Shown: in pieces, positions 49,901 through 61,350 of the stretch
Layout of the letters: each line of letters opens with the position of its first letter
Numbering within the stretch: the first letter of the stretch is position 1
Assembly (NCBI RefSeq): GCF_964340395.1
Contig: NC_135552.1
Span: 7,688,494-7,752,493, forward strand
DNA from: Glandiceps talaboti
Lineage: Eukaryota > Hemichordata > Enteropneusta > Spengelidae
Direction of reading: 5' to 3'
DNA: 64,000 bases
The notes under the pieces: model-generated
What the model was told of the DNA's origin: nothing
Seen by the model: only the letters and a program-made list of their open reading frames with translations
Databases searched by the model: none
Program-made: the position numbers and the translations under genes

Positions 49901-52623
49901 ATATATGTAAATGTGAAGACCAGGGATTGAATCCCTCCCCTTTATTCTTCATACCTATGCTGCAATCTACTTATATACACACTGACATAAGGGAAGTTTG
50001 TTTCTCTTTCTCAATAGGACATTATTGACACTGGTAGAACTATGCAGAAGTTGTTAAACGTTGTTGCCAATTTCAACCCAAGGAGTGTGAAGGTAGCCAG
50101 TTTGTTGGTTAAACGTACAACCAGGAGTGTTGGATACAGACCTGATTGTAAGTACAGTTAGATCTTTTGGAGATCTTTTCCTGAGTTATCTTACACACCG
50201 TAAAATTTTCATAGAAATTAATTGTGTTTACAAGCCAAATAACATAAAAAATGGCAATTGTAGTTATAAAATGAACATTTAAAGCCTTACTGTACAATTA
50301 TGGATCATCACACATTTACATGTTTACATTCTGTAATGAGCTTTTTCCTTCTTGATGTTCATGAATTTATCTATTTCAAAGTTAATAGCATGAATTTAGA
50401 TTTTGGACATGTTCCCTTCCCTATGGCAGTTGAACACATGTTTAGTAAATACTATATCACCACCGATATTGACATCCAACCTCAATGGTTGTCATGTGGC
50501 GCATGGGAGCTGAACACTTAGGTGTCCTGACGTAGATTCCCTTTCCACAACATCGGAGAACAAACCTGTCCCCGGCACTGTCATGCATGGCATGCTGTAC
50601 TGGTGTGGGCAGATTCTCGCATATTCCTACTTCTTCTCAGAGTTGCTATGCAACTGTTACTGTGGAGATAGACCATGCAAGAAACACACAAGACTGTTGG
50701 TTCGAAATATTTCAATTGGCAAGGGCACAGACTAAGAAATATGTAATATAAATATAATTGTGATGAAAGCTCAATGTGTATCAAATTTTTTTTTTTATCT
50801 ATACCTCCTTTGTACACAGAGAACCTTGCACACCCCTGTAACATTCACATACCTAGGACATGGTTGTGCACATAGCTGTACCAGCTCAGTGGAGCCACAG
50901 GGACTGTACCAGCTATGTGTAGATTATCCCCCCTGTAACAGCTCTGGCCAACACACTGGGTGTAACATATCTAGAGTTGACGGATGTGTAACTCTTATGC
51001 CAACATCAATGTAACATGGATGTTAAAATACCAATGCAGCATAGGTTTTTATAACATCCGTGTACACAAGCGCTTTCCGACAGCCATGTACCAGCTGTGT
51101 AAGCATAGCTGTGACGTAGATATTTCCCAAAGCCATGCACCAGCTATGTCAACATTGCTGTAACAGTGGTATTTCCCACAGCCCCATGTACCATTTGTAT
51201 GAACAATGTTAGTTGGACATGAACAAAAGGGTTGCTACAGGGCATTATTCCACCATAACTGTTACATGTACATGTGCACAACTATGCGCTCAGTGTCCAG
51301 TACATAGGTATGGTACTGGGATGTACAAAACAGTCATGGCATAGAGGCGGTATTCTACATCCATGCAACAAGCATATTTGTCACAACCATGTACCAGGGC
51401 TGTGGAAAAATATACCCTGTAGCAAGGTTGTGAGGCAGACAGTTGCTACATAGCTGTGCTCTTCTTCCTAGCACTAGGATGTACAAAGATCCTTGTGTGT
51501 GCATTGAAAAATAGTAAAATGCAGATGAAAATATAATGTGTGATATTTTGATCTCTTCTAGATATTGGATTTGAAGTTCCTGATAAGTTTGTGGTTGGTT
51601 ATGCATTGGATTACAATGAATATTTCAGGGATCTCAGTGTAAGTATATAAAAATTGATATTATATTATACAACTGAATTGATGGCGCAAATCGAGAGATC
51701 TGATTGGTCTAGACATCGAACTAGCACGTCTAAAATGAGCGATAACGCACAGTTGGCATGCATCCAATTTTTGATGTTCACTGTTCGCCTACAAACTTTG
51801 CTGTCTGTGCAGGGATGGGGGCGCAAATGAAACCAGAAAACATTGCGTCTTATCTTGTTTCCGATATTTTCAATATACTGGTATAATATAATAGCGATAA
51901 ACCATCCCCTGGGAAAGGTATACCAAGAGGTTTTGACCAGTAAATGAAATATGCACGAGCGATAAGCAAGTGAATATATTTCATTCACAGGTCAAAACCT
52001 CTTGGTATACCATTCCCAGGGGGTGGTTTATTGCTTAAACAAACAACTTAATTTAGTTTTCATAGATATAAATGTATTATGTTAGAAAGTACAATGTGTG
52101 AACACTTAAAATAAACCTATAACCAACTGGTAAGTGTAGATGTAATGTTAATCTTTATTCGTCCAAATAAATTTGCAAATTTGTTGAATGGTCGGTCTCC
52201 ACTGAACAGCGCTGTAGTGTTAAAAAACTGGAAGAACCTTGTTTCGGCATGGTCAAACTGAGCATCCATCCTTCTTACATACAGACCTGGGTTAAATTTT
52301 AAATCAAACCCAGGGGGCACCAAGTTGGTTCAAACCCTAGACTAGTAAGAGAGATACAAGCTAACTGATTAGTCACAGCTGACAATTGCGTCAATATTAA
52401 TGCATTATGTTAATAAGTGTAACGTGTGGACTTTAGTAATAACCTATTAATCAACTAGTCTAAGACTCAAGTTGTTTTCATACTCTGTTACTAAAAGTAT
52501 ACAAACACTGAAAAAAGTTCACCTTGTGTGGTTTCCTGTATGTAACACCTTTTTCTCTCATCTTCTCCCTTATAGCATATTTGTATCATCAATGAACAAG
52601 GCAAGAAGAAATATGCTACATAG
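36257..52623 (+). CDS. HPRT1: Hypoxanthine-guanine phosphoribosyltransferase
   Basis: Cytosolic purine-salvage enzyme: hypoxanthine or guanine plus PRPP gives IMP or GMP plus pyrophosphate. Seven exons: 36257-36280, 43252-43358, 44924-45110, 49245-49328, 50018-50147, 51562-51638, 52576-52623. They join in frame to 218 aa, the human length. Seen: [20 protein letters not shown], the flexible-loop region [10 protein letters not shown], the PRPP-binding motif [14 protein letters not shown] (129-143) with the catalytic Asp at 138, purine-contact Lys at 166 in SLLVKRT, and [16 protein letters not shown] near the C-terminus. Exon 2 (107 nt) and exon 6 (77 nt) keep the sizes of human exons 2 and 8. 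Exon 4 (84) and exon 5 (130) equal human exons 4+5 and 6+7 fused, so this gene has two introns fewer. The exon 2 donor is CAG|GTAGGT and lies at the start of a minisatellite made of its own sequence. Confidence 0.98.
37249..37328 (+). repeat. ~30-bp tandem repeat, three copies
   Basis: Unit GACCCTGAAGCCATGGAGGT followed by AGCAATA, three times, in HPRT intron 1. Confidence 0.85.
40304..40341 (+). repeat. (TTTTG)n microsatellite
   Basis: About eight TTTTG units in HPRT intron 1. Confidence 0.9.
40690..40985 (+). repeat. Degenerate (CTAGT/GTAGT/GCAGT)n pentanucleotide tract
   Basis: About 290 bp of 5-bp units GTCTA, GTGTA and GTGCA in mixed order. Several runs such as CTAGTCTAGTCTAG are self-complementary. 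Confidence 0.9.
42545..42745 (+). repeat. ~41-bp tandem repeat, about 4.5 copies
   Basis: Unit CAGAACCCTGACCACACAAC followed by ACTTGGTGTCAACCAGTGTGA, with small indels, in HPRT intron 1. Confidence 0.85.
43331..44713 (+). repeat. 51-bp minisatellite derived from HPRT exon 2 end plus splice donor
   Basis: The unit is CTTATACCAAGAGGTCTGAT, then AGCTGACAGGTTAGTTAGGC, then AATTCATTGGT (51 bp). Its first 29 bases are identical to the end of HPRT exon 2 and are followed by a GT donor. About 26 copies follow the genuine exon end, the first few carrying ATACCATGAAGTCTG variants. Several units (e.g. near 44120, 44222, 44276, 44378) carry CAG|GTGAGT. Because 51 is a multiple of 3, the array is open for hundreds of codons on the minus strand, but that is not a gene. 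Confidence 0.95.
46671..46925 (+). repeat. Compound ATAC/CTAC/GCAC/CA microsatellite
   Basis: (ATAC)n, then (CTAC)n, (GCAC)4, a second (ATAC)n and about 35 CA units, in HPRT intron 3. Flanking ORFs rich in Thr-His or Cys-Val are artefacts. Confidence 0.95.
48251..48735 (+). repeat. 30-bp minisatellite in HPRT intron 3
   Basis: About 16 head-to-tail copies of ATAAAATGGTTTATCTTAGG plus GAGTCTAAAT with few substitutions (TCTCAAT, TCAAAAT, TTTTAGG variants). The period divides by three, so the array reads as long ORFs in two frames, which I treat as artefacts. Confidence 0.95.
50860..51440 (+). repeat. Strongly degenerate repeat rich in ATGTACCAGCTATGT / GCTGTAACA
   Basis: In HPRT intron 5 the words CCATGTACCAGCT, GCTGTAACAG and ATTTCCCACAGCC recur irregularly about every 60-70 bp, suggesting an old decayed tandem array. 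Confidence 0.5.
51893..52035. mobile_element. Long palindrome / foldback element (HPRT intron 6)
   Basis: The left arm 51893-51952 (AGCGATAAACCATCCCCTGG, then GGTATACCAAGAGGTTTTGA) is the near-perfect reverse complement of the right arm 51973-52035 (TCAAAACCTCTTGGTATACC, then CCAGGGGGTGGTTTATTGCT). The loop is about 20 bp. The arms are about 60 bp at roughly 90% match. No ORF; MITE-like or remnant TIR pair. Confidence 0.75.
52237..52370 (+). repeat. Dispersed repeat, copy 1
   Basis: Contains CATGGTCAAACTGAGCAT, ATCCTTCT and ATCAAACCCAG, shared with 55985-56110. Confidence 0.55.
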
Positions 52624-53300
52624 AATACAAGATATCAGACGTAGCTATGGATCTGATCAAAGCTCAACGCGGTATACTTGTCTCATGTATCTAGTCAGCA
52701 TGCCGTGAAATACCAACAGATCTTCTCTTGAAATATGATATATCTGTAGATAATCTCTGATGATCATAATGATCATTAATTTGTGTAAAAATAATATTTT
52801 TGTTTAGGTAGCAGATCAGTATAGTAATTGTGTCAGTGTACCAGTAATTTGATTGGATAGGCCGTCTTGTTTATCTATCTAGCAAGTCATTAATAAGTTG
52901 ATATTACCTTGCTAAAGGATTGGTTGTGAAACACAAGTTGACTCAATAGTAACTTGCTAAAGGTATATGTTTGTCTTACAAGCACATCATTAATAAGTTA
53001 TTACCTTACTAAAAAGCTTACTAGGTAGAAACTTATTAAAAGTCAATGTTACTCCTATGAGTGGTCATTAATAAACTGATATTACCTAGCTTAGTATCTT
53101 TGGTCATGTGAGTGGTCATTATTAAAGTAATATTACCTAGCTCAATAGTAACTATGAAAGTTACCTAACTTGTCAATATAATGTACTATTTCATAACTAT
53201 CAGTATATCTCACAACTAGTCCTGAGTCGACTTGTCAGTCATTAAATGTAATGTCACCCAGCTGGTCATTAATTATTTCATGTCACCCAAGGGACTGTTA
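52624..53300 (+). other. HPRT 3' UTR / downstream region with degenerate repeats
   Basis: A block at about 52880-53180 repeats GTCATTAATAA, GATATTACCT and CTCAATAGTAACT in varied order, a decayed tandem repeat of about 70 bp. A first AATAAA is at 53070-53075, and another is much farther at 55176-55181. Confidence 0.45.
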
Positions 53301-54322
53301 TCTACCTCTTATATCTGGCAACTATCCAATGATAAAACATCTGTATATTATCATTATAAATAGGATGATTTAATATATTTGTATGCTTAGAAGTTATCAC
53401 TTATTATTGGTAGTCCATTTTTTTCAATTTATAATCACTTAGGGAGCCTAGTTACCTCCACTCGGTTCACTTTACGCACATATTTCTCTCGGGTTTTTTA
53501 ATGACACTGCCAAACAGAATAGGTCAGTGCTTTTATCAGTAGTATAGTAAGTCAACACATCTAGTAATAATATACTTTACATTCAAATAAATTATGGATA
53601 TTCAAATTACACAGTGAAATGCCATTGCAGAGCATTAATCTTATCAGGTAACTGATCTGCCATTTGGAAAAAAAAAAATATTCCTGAAAATGGGAATATA
53701 AAGATTTCTGTTTATAGGAACATTCCATCTTGTAAGTCAATACTTTTTTATTGTCCTTTTTATCATCGTTCATGAATGACACCTTAAAACATTCGGTGTA
53801 CATATTTTCTTTCAGTTTCATGCATCATGATTGTTTGAACAACATTTCATTTGAGCTGTACATATTGCAAAGAAAGGAAAAAAGACATTTTTATCTCATA
53901 ACTGTTCAAGAACAAAGAAGTATATTATTTGTTTTTCAGTGAATACGAATACTTGTTATTTTAATGTGTCGTGTCTTTCCTCTGCTAAACTGAAACAAAA
54001 AAGTTGTTTGTGCCATACATTCAGTAGTTTTGTAGGTGTATAGAGGAAAAACATTGAGATTTATTGGGTTGATTTTGGATTGCACAGAAATGTTGATTTT
54101 TTTGTGATAGAAATATCCATACGGTGTACATGTAAACTGCATGCACTAATAACCAGATAGCATGAACAAAGTGAATCATGGCGTAACACACAGATTCATT
54201 CACAGAAAAAAATAATAAACACTTATTTTTCATACTTTCTCACACCCTTTTTGAAATGGTTGGCTTGTTTTTTTTTTTATAAGAATATTTGCATCCAATT
54301 CTTGAAGTCGTGGAAATGAACA

Positions 54323-54666
54323 CCGCCCTCTAGTGCTGATTCAGATAAACAGCGCCCTCAAGAGTCAATATTTTCCAAGTTCAGATTTTGTAAAGCATCT
54401 ATATTTTGCACTACAGAACTAAGTGAAATGTGTATATTCAGCTGTAATTGAAAGAAATTAACGTTCATGTCCTGTTTGTTTTCAAAAAGTTATTTGTATT
54501 GACAAACATTTGCAAACCAATGAAGTTCATTATTTAATATCTAAGTGATTCATGGTCATTGTATTTTAGAGTGAATTTAAGAAAACGATAATAGTGTTGA
54601 TGGCCCCTTTACAATCTGATGACACTTTCTTGTTCAATATTGACAGACTGCCACTAGAGGGCAGTG
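54323..54666. promoter_or_regulatory. Pair of divergent CTCF-like motifs
   Basis: GCCACTAGAGGGCAGTG at 54650-54666 (plus strand) fits the CTCF core CCASYAGRKGGCRS at every position. On the minus strand GCACTAGAGGGCGG (54336-54323) fits at all but the first position. They are about 315 bp apart and point away from each other. Confidence 0.45.
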
Positions 54667-55984
54667 TTTGCAATATATATTCATAGTGTGAGTTGTCTTA
54701 CATTTTTTGTAATGATTGCAGTGTTATTTTGATATGCAATATAACCATGTTATGATTTTATGAACAGCACCTATTGAACATTATGGTTAAAAAATTAACA
54801 TTGCACCAAATTATAGCAGTTTTTTTGTTCATTTTCCTAGTACATTCAACCCATCAAAATCTTATATTTTGCAACAGATTGGTGTGGATTCCACTGTAGT
54901 CGTGATGTTGCAAACTTGTTTTTTGCTAGCTGGCTGAATTAATAATGATTATTTTACCATGATATAGATGTGATATTGTTTTCCATGAAAATATTGATGC
55001 CTCCTGTGTTCTTAGTAGAATTATTACCACTACACAGGGCTAATGTACCTAAAAACAATTCATGTTTTAGTACCCAGAAAAAAGTGGATAGTGTACCATC
55101 CTAAAATTCAAACTTTTCAGTTTTACAAACTTGTGTGATGATTGTGGTGTTAATCGACTTCTGATACAATTTAGAAATAAATGCTTTCAAACATGACAGT
55201 GTCTACCAGCAAAGTAACAAGGAGGGAATTATATTCAAGTTCAGCACCTCAATTAAGGTAGTTTGTGCCTTGGGGACAAATTTCACTGAACATTAAAAAG
55301 GTTCTTAAAATCTCTCCAAACTTTGTAATATGAAAGCTTGTTCCTGGTCCTTTTGAAATAATCAAAGAAATTGGGGTTTCACCATCTTGTTTTCAAGGAA
55401 ATCATCAATCATTATTTTCCCATATCGGCGGCCATATTGGATTCTAAAAAAAAAATTGTTTAGATATCATTTTGACCTCTTTCAAAACATTGTACATGTA
55501 TAATGACCCCACATTTTTTTATGAGAACAGGTTGTAGTTTTGTTGAACAAAGTAACAGCATCAGTCTATTTCCAAGGTACATTCTATGTTAAAAAGAATA
55601 CTGCTTTATAAAAATGTGGTGGAAATAATAGTTTCGATATAACTGTATCATGAATATATAACCCCACATGAAAACTCTGTTGGTGTTGTCAAAGCAGTGT
55701 AGTCTGTAAGGTATGCCATGTCAGAGCGCCCTCATATGCATCTGTCAATCCTTGCATAAATCAAGACTGTTGAGGGCGTAGCAGCATGACATACTGTACA
55801 GTCTGTTTTTTCACAATGGATGAAAAATAAATGTGTTGTTTTTATGCAGAAAACTGTTTCTTCTTGTGTTCTTTACAAATAATACAAACTTTACTCCAAT
55901 TATATACGGTAGCTACATACAGCACCTAACTCCCTAGCCTTTGAAGCAGGTGGAAACCAGAGTACATGAGGGAAACCTGCGTTG

Positions 55985-56110
55985 TTCATGGTCAAACTGA
56001 GCATTATCCTTCTCTATACATTCAGATCTTGAAAATTTTTCATCAAACCCAGCCAGTGCTGAGCAGGTTTGCAATGGTAAGAGGTGTACAACCTAACTGG
56101 CTCAGCCCCA
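55985..56110 (+). repeat. Dispersed repeat, copy 2
   Basis: TCATGGTCAAACTGAGCATT, ATCCTTCTCTATACATTCAG and CATCAAACCCAGCCAG, then TGTACAACCTAACTGG; matches 52237-52370 in the same orientation. Confidence 0.55.
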
Positions 56111-57439
56111 AACAACCAATAATTTCATAATTCTGAAATTTCGTTATGCATGTTAATTTTTCACATAAAAAAAATAAAGAAAAGATAGATATGTTGGCAT
56201 GGAGATAGTACTCTGATGGGAACAAGATTTTACCACAAACTTTTGAGTTAGTAGTGTGGCGTTGCTATGGATACTATATTGCTATTAGGATGAAAAAAAA
56301 ATAAGTATAACTTAGACTAAACAAACCCCAACTCCCGGTTTCTGAGCATGTAACCTTTGACCCTAAACCACAACGCAATAGGTCAGTAAACTAGACTCTT
56401 TTACATGATACATTCTCCACGTCCTCACCACAAACTCAGCTGACAGTGAGACACAGTCCACTAGATCATCTAAGTACATTACCAAGCTTTAAAATGGGCC
56501 TTGCATAAAAATATTTACAATTGATCAGTAACCTTAGACTACAGGATTACTGGGAGTATAAATTGAGTTAATCTGATTGCTCCATAAAGCTGAATTTAGC
56601 TGCCATAGTACGTATGGGTAAACTTACACTATTTATAGTTCTGAGCTTTGGGCTCAAAAATTATTTCTGTCCTAGCAGTGATATATATGTACTGTTGCTT
56701 TGTAGGCCTATTAGCATATGTGAATATGTATTAGATGAACAACGAATATTCATGACTTTGTATGTAGATGATAAACACTTGGGTGTCATAAATATCCCAT
56801 TATTCATTTATTATATATTCATTTCTGCTAAGAAACAGGAAACAGCTAATGCAGTGCGGGAGACACGGTCGAAATTACCTGTATTTCCTAGAGTCAACTT
56901 CCGCATAGTTGTTTATACCATTCCTTGATATACAACAAAAATCTCAAGATTAAAACCATATGTACACAAGTACAAAAAAATTCTAGGTTGCGGTTGTACT
57001 TGTATGGTGTTAAATGAATCTTGCGATTATCCTCTATATCATGCTATGGCCGGAATTGTATCGGGATATTACCGCGCGCCGTACCTGCCGCTATATTTGC
57101 CTCTCTTGAGAGTGTCGTGGAGGGCTCACTACAGTCGCCCGACGTGTGGGTGGATGCAGCAAAGGAACACGTAAATTATTGCCTAGATTGCTGTTTTCTT
57201 CAGAACACATCACAGGAATCATGCTGCTACAAATGTATCAAGTTATGCTCTATGCATTAGATAAAGTTGTTCGTTCCGTAGATGTAGGGGGAAATGTATT
57301 TAAGTCAAAACTTTGTCATATCTAGACTCTACACAAGGAAAACAACAATCTAAGAAATACTACACGCCCCTATGGGATGCAGGATGGACGTACATTTTAA
57401 GATGCAATATTTGAATTTTTAAAATCATTTCTTGTCTAT

Positions 57440-57510
57440 CTTCATGTTCTCAGGCTCGCAGTGTTCGGGCTCGCAGTGTCTATAAAAGAATCGACAGTAA
57501 CCCTGGCCGT
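57440..57510 (+). promoter_or_regulatory. Possible TATA-type core promoter
   Basis: TATAAAAG at 57481-57488 directly follows a twice-repeated GGCTCGCAGTGT (57453-57479). No recognisable gene follows, so this is weak. Confidence 0.25.
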
Positions 57511-58204
57511 GTGTTTCTGCAGTTTGTAGTTTGGTGCAGTAGGTCTTGTTTTTACGCCTACGTGGTAGTAGCATCATCGAGCCATACAGGGTTTATCCCT
57601 TGTATAATGATTATTAGGAAAACTAACACTTCTCTTTATGGAGACTGTTATCCCGAGACTGTTGTACACACAGCAGAGATGCAACTCTTATGTTAATACT
57701 GTACACTATGACTCAAAAGATGAGTAGTACTAGACTGAGAGTTCGGCCGTTGTGGGCGCTCATCTCATCTCATCACGGGGCCAGGGTAGTGGTGACACGG
57801 ACGCTCCCAGCGACTCAGTAGGTACAGACCCACTCTTCCCATACGATGACCGTGTCAACGTTGCCACGCTATTTAAATTTGAGCGTGAATTTCTTGAAGC
57901 ATCGTGCATGTAATGGTATACGTCACCTTAGTTTCCAAATTGCATCATATTTCCAGTGAACTAATTCAAATACGCATCTGTGCTTTATTTGTCTCCCGGT
58001 TTCTGAAAGCCACGTGTGTGGAGTTATTACATATTGCCAATCCAGAAGGGACAACTGCTCTTCGAAAAACTAATAAATGGGTAATACAAAAATATAGAAA
58101 TAAATATATATGCCAATATGAAAAAAACAACTTGTGTTAAAAGTATAAATTATTTATCGAAAATTCCCATTTGGGACAAATTCCAGTTTTATCCATCTCA
58201 GCGA

Positions 58205-58295
58205 CAGGTATCTTCAAACGCCTTACGTCAGGGCCGCGCCGCGGGCGTCAGAGCGATCGAGTGCGCGTGCGTGCATGGTCTATCGGAGCCCAAGA
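58205..58295. other. Local CpG-rich patch
   Basis: GTCAGGGCCGCGCCGCGGGC and GCGATCGAGTGCGCGTGCGT stand out from the AT-rich surroundings, with a TACGTCA CRE-like word at 58225. No associated gene seen. Confidence 0.35.
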
Positions 58296-58885
58296 GCCCA
58301 TGCATTACACTTTTGTACATATAGCAGGTGTTCAACTTAAAAACATGCACTTGCTGGAACTGGGACATTTTTTTAATCAAATAACCAAATATATATTAAT
58401 TAAAAATCAAACCGAAAAGTTAATTTGGAGTTTGATTTATCGAGTGCAAAAAAACGTTAACCTACACTTGATGCAATATACTTTTCACGTATTCTCGCCA
58501 ACCAGAGTTGTTATTTCTTCCGGCACACTGCACTGGCACTGCGAAATAATGAGACTCCGGATACGAAAGTAGTATTTCACGTATATGTAATGACTAATAG
58601 AAAAGTTTTACTTCTATTTCCAGTGTTAGGTGATTTCGCTTGGCAAAAACATCGAATAGCAACAGGAAAAAAAGAGAAAACACGAAATATAATGACTATG
58701 ACTGGTTCAAGAAGTTGTTCTTGAGTGGAGCTCTTGAAAAACTGAAGAGTATATATACGAGCGTAGTAAATCACCAAAACAGAGAAAATTAAAATGTACA
58801 TCTATAGACATAACGTCCACTCACATAATAAGAACACCAGAATTTAGATCTAGAAAAATGAAATTAAAACTAATGTCATGGGCAT

Positions 58886-59094
58886 GAGTGAAACAGATAG
58901 TAGTGACTCTGAGACTGAAAGTGACACTTCCGAGTGCAGTGCGTGTTCTAGGCAGTGATGGAGACAATTGTGATACTGATAGCTCAGAAAATTCATGTAC
59001 TGACGATGACACTGATAGTAAAACAAGTCTTGCACATCTTCGCGGACAACTTACTTTGAGAAGTGGCAGAATTGCAGGTCGATTTATTGTTTGA
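58886..59094 (+). pseudogene. Possible frameshifted acidic protein fragment
   Basis: One frame gives MSETDSSDSETESDTSECSA then CSRQ and a stop. The next frame continues the same acidic Asp/Ser/Thr composition (GDNCDTDSSENSCTDDDTDS) to LRGQLTLRSGRIAGRFIV and a stop. The shared composition across the frame change suggests one broken coding sequence, perhaps transposon-derived. I do not recognise the family. Confidence 0.25.
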
Positions 59095-59128
59095 AAATTA
59101 TCTCTCAGAAAAAATGACAAACTACGCC

Positions 59129-59161
59129 GCCACCACTACCACCACCACCACCACCACCACC

Positions 59162-59193
<32 letters not shown>

Positions 59194-59200
59194 CAACAAC
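59129..59200 (+). repeat. (CCA)n(CAA)n trinucleotide microsatellite
   Basis: About 13 CCA/CAC units, then eight ACA units. Confidence 0.9.
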
Positions 59201-59983
59201 CTTTTTTGTTCCTGTTTAAGCAATATATGACAGGTTGCAGTTGTGTTCTATATTAAGTTGCCGTTATGTGGTAACGAAGACAAAAAGACTAGTAAATTCA
59301 GTGTTTTGATGGGTAATTATACCAGAATATCGGGATTCAGCAACTTGTTATACTCGTACGTACGTATACTCTAGTCTCTAGAGACAAAGCATAGATATTG
59401 GATATTGTCCCCTCCAAGATCTATGGACAAACTAATCATTCTCGTTAGAAATCAACCAACAATCACAGTCAGATTTTCAATGAATCTAACCTGAAACAAT
59501 CTCCATGGATCAAATAAATTCGAATAAATAAAATGAAATAGCCTTAACGGTGTAATTTTGTTTACTCCTGATCGTTTTACAAAAAAGGAGATAAGAAAAC
59601 ATAACCATGTTACTCACTTTTGCGATGCATACCGCCGTGCATGGTCTTGTCAATATCAAAGGAACATGTACAGTATTTGATTGTGAATCAACTTTCTCTT
59701 ACAACACATAATGTACGTATACATTGAAGCTATTTTCATTTCATTTTATATTGTGATAAGTTCGCGAAAGTCTAAGTTTTAGATGCGCTGTAAATCGACA
59801 GGACACCTGGATATCCTTCAAACGTCAGAAACGTTCATTAACAAACACACTAGCCTTCATACATCAAATTTTTCGAATGTGTAAATAAAATTTATTTAAA
59901 AAAAAAACCCAGCAAATAGACTATAATAGACTATAAGCTTACTAATACTGTCTTTCTCTCTTTCAATGGCGGAAATTTTTCAT

Positions 59984-60154
59984 GTTGATTAAAATCTAAT
60001 GTAAGAATTCGAATATGGCTCGATTGATTTGTTTACACGGGAAGAAGGCGCTCATTGCCGAAACAACAGGATCAAAAACAAACGCCAATATATGAAGGAA
60101 TTAAAGTGAATAGAACAATCGAGCCGTTTTCCTACGTAAGATTTTAATCAGATT
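59984..60154. mobile_element. Small palindromic MITE
   Basis: Outer ends GATTAAAATC (59987-59996) and GATTTTAATCAGATT (60140-60154) are inverted. Inside, GGCTCGATTG (about 60016) pairs with CAATCGAGCC (about 60116). Its ends share the ATCTGATTAAAATC word with the 474-bp element in PSMC5 intron 4; a lone copy of the word sits at about 35669. Confidence 0.6.
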
Positions 60155-61350
60155 GTCTACAACCAGTTGTATTTTTGCTATTCTAGATCATAGATGCCTA
60201 CGGCCTGTCCTTCTTCTTTGGATGTTTTTGGTGCTACCATTTCGAGTCTAGTCGAGTCTCCTATACAGTATCGTTAGAGACCACGTTTAATAGCAGACAG
60301 ACTATTTCCTCCTTCTCTTCTCTGACTGAGGAGAACTACTCCCTTCACCCCGTTTCCTATACCTTTCCGAAGTAAACGTAATAAGCTTATAGGCAAAAAC
60401 AGTATTTATTTCTGATAACGTGGCTTCGAAAAATAGGGTAGGTAGGTTGGAGTTTTATTTTATTATTTTTTTCCATTTTTTTCCAATTGCTTTGGCCCAT
60501 AGACAAAATACTTCTGTGATACCTTCGGGCATGGGGTGTAAAAGAAGTATATGTGAAGTAAAACACACAAAAAAGGACTTTATTTCTCTCTGGAATGGGA
60601 TTTATAAAAAAGAATTGACCGAAGATACTTTGAAATTCACACAGAAATAGAAGTAAATTCTCGCCGTTTTATCTTTTTTGTAAAAAAAATGTTTAGGGTA
60701 GGCGGTCTAGGGTTTTCTACGAAGTAAGCTTTCAAATGAAAAAAATGAAGTTTTAATTCTCTTCGCAATGAGCTTCCTCGTCTACAACAGTCCACAAGTT
60801 AGGATTTTAAAAAATGAGGGTGTGCAAATGTTACCAAAATAAATTCGATAAAATACACCCTGTAATTAAAAATTTCAACAGAAAACAGGCTCGGGAACTG
60901 ACAGTGAACTTCAGGCCCGGACTTCTGGTTGTACGATACTTGGCTCCTGCTGCAGTATACTGGGCCCAAGTGTTACGCCCGCGTATGGCGTGGCATAGGG
61001 CGCCACCGTTGTCGTTTGGTGAGAAAACACATTCATCACGTGGTTTCAGAGGTCAGCAAGGTTTTCTGATTTCATCACCTTATCTGTTTGCTGATTGGCT
61101 GATAGTTTTTCTATAAAAGTTCTAAAAGTTCGTCAAAATTTTTTAAATAGCAAAATTCTTTTATAAATTTCCTATTTATGTACTTAAAGTTAACTCAAAC
61201 ACGTACCCCCTTGTTGCAAACACATCAACGTCTGGCAAGACAATGAAACATTGGGAGACTAATACTAACGATTGTAACCAATCAAAACGCGTCTTACAAA
61301 CAACACAATATGAATATTAATTTACGTCGGTCAGATTTTGGTCGACATTT
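60155..61350. other. Intergenic, no gene recognised
   Basis: AT-rich with scattered short ORFs that carry no conserved motif. Confidence 0.4.

Larger units (their letters stand above)
53301..57000. other. Gene-poor region downstream of HPRT
   Basis: No convincing exon. It contains two CTCF-like motifs (54323-54336 and 54650-54666) and one dispersed repeat copy. Short ORFs here have no family signature. Confidence 0.5.

Noticed and set aside
55425..55445. CArG box (CCATATTGG) near a YY1-like GGCGGCCAT
   Set aside because: The CArG core is one base short of CC(A/T)6GG and there is no gene nearby.
57021..57260. 79-codon ORF with many Cys
   Set aside because: No recognisable family, no splice signals linking it to anything, and no codon pattern beyond chance.
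58171..58572. 133-codon ORF in a CpG-rich patch
   Set aside because: The basic stretch is due to local GC content and the remainder shows no conserved motif.
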